From: DATMBL01 sp050735975
GTDB lineage: Bacteria > Desulfobacterota > Binatia > UBA9968
Reading direction: 5' to 3'
NCBI GenBank assembly: GCA_050735975.1
Contig: JBOHVS010000059.1
Location: 1-15,733, forward strand
DNA: 15,733 bases
The notes beneath the pieces are model-generated. The model worked only from the letters and a program-made list of their open reading frames with translations, did not search any database and had not been told where the DNA came from. A program made the translations under genes and the position numbers. Of this stretch, positions 8,269 to 14,292 are shown piece by piece. Position 1 is the stretch's first letter; each line of letters begins with the position of its first letter.

Positions 8269-8304
8269 GCGTCAACCACTATATCCTCTTGGGACACATG
8301 TCAA
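8250..8304 (-). promoter_or_regulatory. Promoter with two 26-bp direct repeats (likely autoregulatory operator)
   Basis: Two 26-bp copies (8250-8275 and 8279-8304) match at 23 positions and start 29 bp apart. On the minus strand each reads TTGAC, two variable bases, GTGTCCCAA, one variable base, then AGGATATAG. The upstream copy provides a -35 box, TTGACA (8299-8304), and a possible -10, TATAGT (8278-8283), with a short 15-bp spacer. The predicted transcript start would be within a few bases of the regulator's GTG, so the message may be nearly leaderless. A third partial copy (GTCCCAAAA) lies just inside the gene at about 8238-8246. The repeats are directly visible; their use as the regulator's own binding site is inferred. 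Confidence 0.65.
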
Positions 8305-8652
8305 GGAGAAGGGGCTCTGTGGTGATGTATAAAAGTTTGTGTCAGGGAGAGAGGAATGGGGTACCATCGACAGGTGCGTGCTCGACGAGGCCGTCCTGCT
8401 TAGAAATATTAAAAATTTGCTTGATGGTGCGGTCGGTAAATCTAACGCGAAACCCGAGACGCGAACTCGGAGCCGCGCAAGCGTTGTCCACAAGGAATTC
8501 TCGGCACAAACGCTTCTAAAACGGCGGCGCTACGCCAGGCAACCGAAAAGTAGCTTGCTACGTCCCGGCGTGACAAAGCCGCGCGGAACTTCTCCTCTCC
8601 CTCCTCGAATTTGCCGGTGCGCCCCGTCCCTGATATACGAGGATCGAACGGG
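8305..8652. other. Intergenic stretch without a recognisable gene
   Basis: About 350 bp between the regulator's promoter and the toxin-antitoxin relic. Short open frames exist on both strands, but none carries a motif or resembles a family I know, and several are interrupted. No tRNA, terminator or repeat is visible. It may be further decayed sequence of the same origin as the pseudogenes that follow. Confidence 0.5.
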
Positions 8653-8843
8653 ATGGAACGCGAGGGCGATGGATATGCTGCCCTGAATTGGATATCGCAA
8701 GCCAAGGCGACACCATCGAATCCGCGCGGGATGATTTGCATGGAGCCCTGGAAATTTTTTTCGAGTCCGCTTCGGCAGAAGAAATCAACCAACGGCTCCG
8801 TGAAGAGGCCTTCATTACACAGGTGGAGGCAAAAATTGCTTAG
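8653..8843 (+). pseudogene. hicB: Frameshifted hicB antitoxin remnant
   Basis: One frame gives EREGDGYA (8656-8679), and a second frame from 8682 gives PELDIASQGDTIESARDD and continues through LEIFFESAS and VEAKIA to a TAG at 8841. Joined, these match the HicB antitoxin fold, whose members carry EREGDGYVALCPELDIASQGD with a following helix of the form ALELFFE. Between the two parts the expected V/A-A-L-C stretch has lost a few bases, most simply four, which breaks the frame. The usual eight or so N-terminal residues are also not recognisable. HicB neutralises the HicA mRNA interferase and represses the pair. Here it cannot be made intact. The recognition is from memory of the family, not a search. 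Confidence 0.7.
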
Positions 8844-8844
8844 A

Positions 8845-8881
8845 TTGTGTGTCCTATCCGGCAAGGAGGGTCTGTGCGATT
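8845..8881 (+). pseudogene. hicA: Start of a hicA toxin gene, truncated
   Basis: Directly after the hicB stop, codons read L-C-V-L-S-G-K-E, then after one extra base V-C-A-I. HicA toxins paired with this type of HicB often begin LRVLSGKEVC. Only about a dozen codons remain before unrelated MFS sequence begins, so the double-stranded RNA-binding toxin domain with its catalytic His is gone. The match is short and gains weight mainly from its position right after hicB. Confidence 0.4.
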
Positions 8882-8889
8882 TCGTCGCC

Positions 8890-9135
8890 TTGTGGGCGTT
8901 GCGCCCGGTGGTTATCACCGCCGCAATGGAAGCCGCGCCGCAGAATCTCGGCGGCAGCATCGTTTCCTTCATTTTCACGGTCAATATGGGAGTTTCATTC
9001 ATTGCGCCGATCATGGCCGGACTTGTGGCTGACGCGCACGGGCTGCCCGCGGCTTTGATCTCGATTGCGCTCTTTCCGTTCGCGGCATGCGTTGTCGCGT
9101 TGATGCTATTTGTCGCGCGGCTCCGGCGAGGCTAG
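8890..9135 (+). pseudogene. 3' remnant of an MFS transporter
   Basis: The last ~80 codons of a major facilitator permease remain, ending at a TAG at 9133. LRPVVITAAMEAAPQNLGGSI, a membrane segment (VSFIFTVNMGVSFIAPIMAG), a short loop LVADAHGL and a final helix (LISIALFPFAACVVALMLF) are seen. This corresponds to roughly the last two helices of a 12-helix carrier. The 5' end joins hicA-like sequence within a few bases, so a deletion has fused the two relics. The open frame reaches back to 8611, but the part before about 8881 is read from hicBA sequence in mixed frames and is not a real N-terminus. It stops 29 bp before the next gene, so carrier and enzyme may once have formed an operon. Confidence 0.75.
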
Positions 9136-9164
9136 TCGCTCGCGCGCCTCAGGCAGGGATACCC

Positions 9165-10250
9165 ATGACACTTGTGCTCAGCAACGAAGAGATCGAAACT
9201 GTTTTCACGCTGGAAGAATGCTTCAACGTGCTGGAACCGGCCTTGACCGATTTGGGCGATGGCAAGGCCGTCAACATGCCGCGGCAGGATTTACTTGTGC
9301 CCGGCCCTCTGGAGGGTAGCTATCACGGGCTAAAATTATCCTGCGGTTCCATGCCGCGAGATCATGTGACCACGGTTCGCGTCACGTCGGACGTTATCAA
9401 GTGGCCGGAGGTAGCTGGCGAACAGCGACGGGTCAAGGTGCCGCTGGCCATGGGGAGCAAGTTCGTTGGTTTGGTGTTCGTATTCAGCACAACGACCGGG
9501 GAGCTTCTGGCGATTCTCCCCGACGGCTTCGTCCAAGCCATTCGCGTAGGAGTTACCAACGCCCTGTCGGCGAAATACATGGGCCGGTCCGACTCTTCGG
9601 TCCTGGCGGTTTATGGCTCTGGCTGGCAGGCGAGGCCCGCGCTATTGGCCATGTGCAAGGTCTTACCGATCCAAGAGATCCGAGTTTATAGCCCGACTCA
9701 GGGAAACCGTGAGAGCTTCGCGAAAGAAATGAGTCAGAAAGTGGCGGCCAAAATCTTCGCGGTCCCCGATCCGGAAAAAGCGTCCAGAGGGGCGGACATT
9801 GTGGCGCTTGCCACCAATGCTCTCGATCCGTTTTTTCCGGCGGGTTGGCTCGGTGAGGGAATGCATGTGACGACGGTCCGGCCGAGCGAGATGACGCTCG
9901 GCGCCTTGCTACGCTGCGATGTCATCGCCGTTTCGAGTCGAGAAGCGGCGCGGCTCTTCACTTTGCCCGGAGAGGAGAAAAATATCCCGGAGTTCGGGAA
10001 GGGTGATTACGTCCGGGCGGAACTCAAAGGCACCCGGGCCGACTGGCAAGATAAGCCTGAGCTCGGCGAGATTATGGCGGGCAAGGCGAAGGGCAGACAC
10101 AAAGAATCCGACGTGACTTGCATGCTCAACTACATCGGTCTTGGTCTGCAGTTCTCGGCGGCCGGCGCCAGGATCTACGAGTTGGCGAAGAAGAAGGGGC
10201 TCGGACGAGAGCTTCCAACCGAGTGGTTCGCCCAGGATGTCCATTCCTAG
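9165..10250 (+). CDS. Ornithine cyclodeaminase/mu-crystallin family protein
   Basis: A 361-residue protein of typical family length. Fold landmarks are SYHGLK (lysine at K57), QAIRVG with R127 near the substrate site, and a Rossmann NAD(P) loop GSGWQA at 151-156 followed by RVYSPT. The family covers ornithine cyclodeaminase, ketimine reductases and alanine dehydrogenase-like enzymes. True ornithine cyclodeaminases carry an Asp in a G-x-D-x-PGK segment; here the matching stretch is VRPSEMTLGA (238-247), so ornithine is an unlikely substrate. The ATG at 9165 fits the family start; longer in-frame options (9087) would overlap the MFS relic and are rejected. The ribosome site is poor. It is the only intact plus-strand gene and converges, with 12 bp between stops, on the decarboxylase-like pseudogene. 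Confidence 0.85.
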   Translation: MTLVLSNEEIETVFTLEECFNVLEPALTDLGDGKAVNMPRQDLLVPGPLEGSYHGLKLSCGSMPRDHVTTVRVTSDVIKWPEVAGEQRRVKVPLAMGSKFVGLVFVFSTTTGELLAILPDGFVQAIRVGVTNALSAKYMGRSDSSVLAVYGSGWQARPALLAMCKVLPIQEIRVYSPTQGNRESFAKEMSQKVAAKIFAVPDPEKASRGADIVALATNALDPFFPAGWLGEGMHVTTVRPSEMTLGALLRCDVIAVSSREAARLFTLPGEEKNIPEFGKGDYVRAELKGTRADWQDKPELGEIMAGKAKGRHKESDVTCMLNYIGLGLQFSAAGARIYELAKKKGLGRELPTEWFAQDVHS

Positions 10251-10262
10251 GCGAACGGTCGC

Positions 10263-10983
10263 TCAGTATTCTCTCAATAACCGGCCGAAACCGGAGAGAT
10301 GATCCCCGACGCCCGCGATGCGAAGCGCTTGCCAAAGACCCGCCTGATTGCTGGTGACTACGGAGAGCCTTGTGTCTATCTCCAGAGGCTCGATCGCTTC
10401 AAAGGTTCGAAGATTGCCGCAGGAGATCAGAATGCCATCTGCGTCCGGCGCGGAGCGTACGGCTTCCCGCGCCAGCCGGTAAGTTGACTCCGGCTCCACT
10501 TTACCCATGTCGATGCTTTTTTCCAGCCCCATCCCGCGGATCGCGGCGACTTGAAAGCCGGACTTTTCCAGTACGTCGACGAGCCGCGCATCGATGTCGG
10601 CAATATAGGAGGTGGCGATCGCAGGGTGCTTAATGCCGAGCGCGTGGAGTGCTTCCATCACAGCCGTCAACGTCGTCGTTGGCTTTGATCCCTGCGGCGG
10701 CGGTGATGCGTTGGATTAGCTCCAGGTCGTGCCCGATGCCGCGGAAGAATGCGGCGGCGGTGCCGGCCTGAAGAATGACGTCAACTTCAGCCGACGCCAG
10801 CTCCCGAGCCGCCCGCTCGACTTGAGTGACCATTTCGGCGAGCCCTTCGACGGTCACGGCGTGAATGAGCGTGCGTGTCTCGACGAGGCAAACGCCGTCG
10901 GGCATCGCGCGGCGCCACTCTTCAGCGCCAACGGTCTCCGGCGAAGGCGAGATGCGACCAATCTTTGCGCGCCAGCCGTACAT
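10263..10983 (-). pseudogene. Arylmalonate decarboxylase/maleate isomerase-family gene with one-base frameshift
   Basis: Two frames join into one 239-residue protein of the Asp/Glu racemase superfamily. Residues 1-101 come from the ATG at 10983. One extra base (A on the minus strand, position 10679 or 10680) shifts the frame, and the rest reads on to a TAA at 10263. After repair, G74 (QAGTAAAFF), T75, Y126 (ATSYI), C188 (LISCG) and G189 coincide in number with the catalytic Gly/Cys and oxyanion residues I recall for Bordetella arylmalonate decarboxylase. Maleate isomerases have Cys instead of Gly at the first site. So the ancestor was probably a cofactor-free decarboxylase-type enzyme of a malonate-like acid. 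It is last in the minus-strand group, 52 bp after the MDR gene. The frameshift could be a sequencing or assembly error, since both halves look well conserved. Confidence 0.8.
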
Positions 10984-11035
10984 TGAACCTCTTCTCCTAC
11001 CGCGCGGCGGAATCTTGGACCCGCCCCGCTCCCGA

Positions 11036-12025
11036 TCATGGGATCAGGAGGATCTTGCCCGTCGTTCGTCGCGATTCGAGCTCTCGGTGCGCTCGCGCGG
11101 CTTCCGACAAGCGGAAGGACCCGCCGATATTGACCGTCAGCTTGCCGGCTTCGATCCATCTGAACAAGTCTCCGGCCCGGCTGAGCACGTCAGCGCGGTT
11201 GGCCACATTGTGCGTCAGACTCGGGCGCGCGAGCGTAAGCGAGCCTTTGACATTGAGAACGGCGGTATCGAAGGGCGGAACCGGACCGCTGGCTTGGCCG
11301 AAAATCACGAGCGCGCCGAGCGGCGCCAAACAGTCGAGACTCTTCTCAAATGTGGCTTTTCCAACCGAATCGTACACGACGTTCACTCCGCGGCCGCCCG
11401 TGAGGTTTTTTATTTCCGCGGGGAAATCGTCAGTCGTGTAGTTGATGATTACGTCGGCGCCCGCGTCTCTGGCGAAACGGGCCTTCTCCTTTGAAGACAC
11501 TGTTCCGAACACCGTTGCGCCGCGCATCTTCGCCATCTGTGTCAGCAACAAGCCGGTCCCTCCGGCGGCGGCATGAACCAGGACCGAGTCGCGGGGCTTA
11601 ACCGGATAGGTGCTGTGAGTGAGATAGTGGGCAGTCATGCCCTGGAGCATGGCCGCGGCGCCAATCGGCATCCCTGTTGACTCGGGTATTTTGAAGAGAT
11701 GCCAGGCAGGGACGGCGCACAGCTCGGCGTAGGATCCCTGGCCGTTGGAAATTCCGTAGGCGACCCGGTCCCCGGCGCTGAGCCCGGCGACCTCGGCGCC
11801 CATTGCTATGACCGTTCCGGCTGCCTCGGCGCCGGGTATATAGGGCAGGGATCGTTGGTGATGGCCGCCCCAGTGAAAGCCGGAGCGATAGTAGACATCG
11901 AGATAATTTACGCCGGCGGCTTCGATTTTGACCAGGGCTTCATTGGCCCGGGGGCTTGGGTCCGAAACGTCTTCATAACGGAGCACGTCCGGTCCTCCGA
12001 CCTCATGCACGCGAACTGCTTTCAT
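11036..12025 (-). CDS. Zinc-independent MDR-family oxidoreductase (NADPH:quinone reductase-like)
   Basis: A 329-residue medium-chain dehydrogenase/reductase. It begins MKAVRVHEVGGPDVLRYEDV, has the quinone-reductase signature GVNYLDVYYRSG at 38-49, PYIPGAEAAGTV at 61-72, and the nucleotide-binding loop AAAGGTG at 152-158 in place of the usual AAAGGVG. SSKEK at 177-181 is the kind of segment that selects NADPH. The catalytic-zinc ligands and structural-zinc cysteines of alcohol dehydrogenases are missing. The reaction is expected to be reduction of a quinone or an activated C=C such as an enone or enoyl group. AGGA precedes the ATG by six bases. The gene begins 13 bp after the cyclase stop, so the two are one transcript. 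Confidence 0.92.
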   Translation of the reverse strand: MKAVRVHEVGGPDVLRYEDVSDPSPRANEALVKIEAAGVNYLDVYYRSGFHWGGHHQRSLPYIPGAEAAGTVIAMGAEVAGLSAGDRVAYGISNGQGSYAELCAVPAWHLFKIPESTGMPIGAAAMLQGMTAHYLTHSTYPVKPRDSVLVHAAAGGTGLLLTQMAKMRGATVFGTVSSKEKARFARDAGADVIINYTTDDFPAEIKNLTGGRGVNVVYDSVGKATFEKSLDCLAPLGALVIFGQASGPVPPFDTAVLNVKGSLTLARPSLTHNVANRADVLSRAGDLFRWIEAGKLTVNIGGSFRLSEAARAHRELESRRTTGKILLIP

Positions 12026-12038
12026 TCATGATCCTGAT

Positions 12039-12740
12039 TCATCCATCCAGAATCGCAATGACCCGCGCTGGGGCCGACTCGCTCTTCCATTTTGCCGGAA
12101 GCGCAACGATCTGCGCGGTCGGGCCGATTTGATCCAGGTTGATGAGATTCTCGATTTGGAAAATGATGTTCGGAAGAATCGTCCGGTGGACGCGCATAGC
12201 GCTGTCCAGAATCTCATCCGCCTGCTGATAGTCCGAGCCCTTTTCTTCCTGGGCGAAATCGAAGCCGACGACCGACGGTTTCCTGGCCACGATCCACTGC
12301 GCTGCCTGTTGAGTGAGACAAGGCGACTCGTTCCACCATTTCGGATCCGTTGTGTCGTTGCCTTTGGGCCAATCGGTTCTCAAGAAGAGAATGCCGCGTT
12401 CCTGGATCTCGACGCCTCTGGCTTTTAAAGCCTGCTGGGCTCTATCCAGGTCCTCCGGCGTAATGCGCGCATGCGGGCTGCCCTTGAACGTCAGATCGAG
12501 AACGATCGCTTTGCCGATCATCGCTTCGAGCGGCAACTGTTCGATAGAAGGTTTGTCGCGAAAAAAATGGTGCGGCGAGTCGATGTGCGTGCCGGCATGC
12601 ACCGTCATCTGGACGAGGTTGGAGACGAAACCCTTGTCTTCCCAGTTGATAATGGGCTTGAGCTTGAAATAGCTTTCACCCGGCGCGAACGGCGCCGAAT
12701 CACACTCTTCGACGGTCATACTGAGATCAACGATGCGCAT
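12039..12740 (-). CDS. Cyclase-family metal-dependent hydrolase (kynurenine formamidase-like)
   Basis: A 233-residue protein of the cyclase/KynB family. The metal site is plain at residues 48-58: HAGTHIDSPHH, with H48, H52, D54 and H58 as expected ligands; a later E-N-L-I-N-L-D-Q segment near 207-214 is the usual C-terminal strand of the fold. Family members hydrolyse amides or lactone-like bonds (kynurenine formamidase, isatin hydrolase) or act in polyketide cyclisation, so the bond cut here cannot be named. No other tryptophan-degradation gene is near, which argues against kynurenine formamidase itself. GGAGG lies about ten bases before the ATG. It heads the cyclase-MDR-decarboxylase unit and has its own candidate promoter. 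Confidence 0.88.
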   Translation of the reverse strand: MRIVDLSMTVEECDSAPFAPGESYFKLKPIINWEDKGFVSNLVQMTVHAGTHIDSPHHFFRDKPSIEQLPLEAMIGKAIVLDLTFKGSPHARITPEDLDRAQQALKARGVEIQERGILFLRTDWPKGNDTTDPKWWNESPCLTQQAAQWIVARKPSVVGFDFAQEEKGSDYQQADEILDSAMRVHRTILPNIIFQIENLINLDQIGPTAQIVALPAKWKSESAPARVIAILDG

Positions 12741-12775
12741 GAGTTTCGTTCCTCCAAAGACGGGAGCTGATTCTT

Positions 12776-12805
12776 ATATATCCTTTTGGCATTCGGAAAA
12801 GTCAA
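12776..12805 (-). promoter_or_regulatory. Candidate promoter for the cyclase unit, sharing a 13-bp word with the regulator's operator
   Basis: On the minus strand, TTGACT (12800-12805, overlapping the upstream gene's stop) is followed after 17 bp by GATATA, or after 19 bp by TATATA. The -10 side contains CCAAAAGGATATA (12776-12788), an exact 13-base match to one copy of the repeat at the XRE gene, in the same orientation. It ends 35 bp before the cyclase ATG. The spacing from TTGAC to the shared word is 11 bases here and 7 at the regulator, so only part of the element is conserved. Promoter function is inferred. Confidence 0.45.
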
Positions 12806-14208
12806 CGGCGGGGCGTACGAAGGGGACGGAGCCATGTTGAAATCGACGAAACCCGCTCCATCGACCAGAACCTTTCGACGAATGCGGCCGTCGCTGTGGG
12901 TTTCAATGCGCGCCCGGCACATTGGCGAAATTTGTCTTCGGCGTCGCGGCGCGACGTTGGCGCCAACGGACGACCGCGCAGGCCGGCCGCCTTTCGCCGG
13001 TAGCTCTCCCCATCTTTCGATAGAATTTCAACCTCGGTTCCGGGCTCATTTTTTCCGCTTCTTCGGGCGGAACGCCGAACGATCTCAACTCGCCTCATAA
13101 GGCTCCGAACCCGAGGATCTCGAAGTTTTTCATCCGTAAACTCGTCCAAGCCGGCTTGACGTTGAGTTATCGCTACGGCCGCCGTGAACGGCAAACTGAA
13201 CTTTCCCTGCAGGCCGTCTTTGGGCCGGTCGTAGACTAATGGTAAAGCGGCCTCGCTGGACATAGCGATGTTTATCTTCGCGACCTGTTCCGGCCGTATG
13301 TCGTATCGTTTCGTCAGATACAGCAAGCCATCGACCATGGGATGCATCACTACAGGACACGGGTAGAGCTTGATGGCAACCCCGGGTTTTTCGAAAAAAA
13401 AGGGATCGCCGAATCTCAACAGTCGTTTATCGACTTTTTTTCCGCAGGCAGCGCTAAAATATCCCATCGGGTCGTCGAATATTTTGGCCGACGCGGTGAA
13501 GCCACGTTCCGCCAGGGTCGCCGCCAATACGCCGTTCTCAGCCGCGCGTCCGGCGTTCAGGGCCTTCGCCATCGTGCCCCGGTTCGCGCGCACGCCGGAT
13601 GCAAGGCTCCCGGCGATGCCCAGAGCCCGCCGGATTTCTTCCGGGCGCAGTTTCAATAAGTGGCAACAGGCCGCTGTGGCGCCGAAGGTGCCCATGGTTC
13701 CGGTCGGGTGAAAACCATTCAAGTAGTGGCTTGGGTCAATGGCGTCTCCCAACCGGCACGCCACTTCAACGCCAACGATGTAGGCAGCCAGGAACTCCGA
13801 ACCGCGAGACTTGAGCTTTTCCGCCAGCGCGAGACTCGCCGCAAGCACGGGCGCCGTGGGGTGGGTTTGTTGACCGAACGGGCGCGACGGGAGCGTTGCA
13901 TACTGCGCATCATCATAGTCCAAAACATGGGCCTGGAGTCCATTTGCAAGAGCCGCCTGTTGAGCCGGCAATTTGAGCTTTGTGCCTATAACCGTCGCTT
14001 CCGGCCTGTGTCCCATCGAAAGCAACTGCCGCCGCATTTTCCTTGCTGCCGCTTCGACGGACCCAGCCAGCATGGTGGCGAAACCATCGAATGCGTGCAA
14101 TTTGGCCGTTTCCACGACTGTGCCGCGAATACCCTTGAGGCTCGTGCCGGCGGCAAATGCCGCGATCTCCACGGCTAGATTGTCCAGTGACCTCGAGTTC
14201 TTGCGCAT
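12802..14208 (-). CDS. MmgE/PrpD family protein
   Basis: A 468-residue protein of normal family length. The MmgE/PrpD fold includes 2-methylcitrate dehydratase, cis-aconitate decarboxylase and iminodisuccinate epimerase. Family landmarks are DGFATMLAG (41-49), NGLQAHVLDYDD (89-100), THPTAPVLAASLALAE (115-130), GFHPTGTMGTFGAAAACC-like sequence near 165-182, and KLYPCPVVMHPMVDGL in the second half. The C-terminus is richer in Arg and Ser than usual, but EDKFRQCAGRAL shows that the frame is right to the end. No Shine-Dalgarno is visible before the ATG; the start is chosen from fit to the family. It lies 61 bp before the cyclase gene, so it may feed the same pathway by dehydrating or decarboxylating a di- or tricarboxylic acid. 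No propionate-cycle genes are near. Confidence 0.92.
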   Translation of the reverse strand: MRKNSRSLDNLAVEIAAFAAGTSLKGIRGTVVETAKLHAFDGFATMLAGSVEAAARKMRRQLLSMGHRPEATVIGTKLKLPAQQAALANGLQAHVLDYDDAQYATLPSRPFGQQTHPTAPVLAASLALAEKLKSRGSEFLAAYIVGVEVACRLGDAIDPSHYLNGFHPTGTMGTFGATAACCHLLKLRPEEIRRALGIAGSLASGVRANRGTMAKALNAGRAAENGVLAATLAERGFTASAKIFDDPMGYFSAACGKKVDKRLLRFGDPFFFEKPGVAIKLYPCPVVMHPMVDGLLYLTKRYDIRPEQVAKINIAMSSEAALPLVYDRPKDGLQGKFSLPFTAAVAITQRQAGLDEFTDEKLRDPRVRSLMRRVEIVRRSARRSGKNEPGTEVEILSKDGESYRRKAAGLRGRPLAPTSRRDAEDKFRQCAGRALKPTATAAFVERFWSMERVSSISTWLRPLRTPRR

Positions 14209-14292
14209 GCCAGGAGGTGTAATGCAGAGGGTTGAAAGTCGTTTGCCGGCGAGGGTGAATCCAAAGGACGGCCGCCCAATGCGGGCGAGGTG

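Noticed and set aside
8442..9014. Minus-strand open frame of 190 codons in the gap region
   Set aside because: It is opposite the hicB and MFS relics, which give clear family sequence on the plus strand; the minus product shows no motif.
8611..9135. A single 174-residue plus-strand gene
   Set aside because: Only its C-terminal part is MFS-like; the first part reads through hicB and hicA sequence in a frame that is wrong for most of hicB.
9087..9164. Longer start for the ornithine cyclodeaminase-family gene
   Set aside because: The extra residues overlap the MFS tail and are unlike the family N-terminus, which begins at the ATG at 9165.
10630..10983. Two separate small genes in the AMDase region (117 and 135 residues)
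   Set aside because: They abut at a one-base shift and together make one family-length protein with both catalytic sites, so they are one broken gene.
14273..14287. Small hairpin (CGCCC, five-base loop, GGGCG) after the M23 gene
   Set aside because: The stem is only five pairs and no T-run follows on the transcribed strand, so it is not supported as a terminator.
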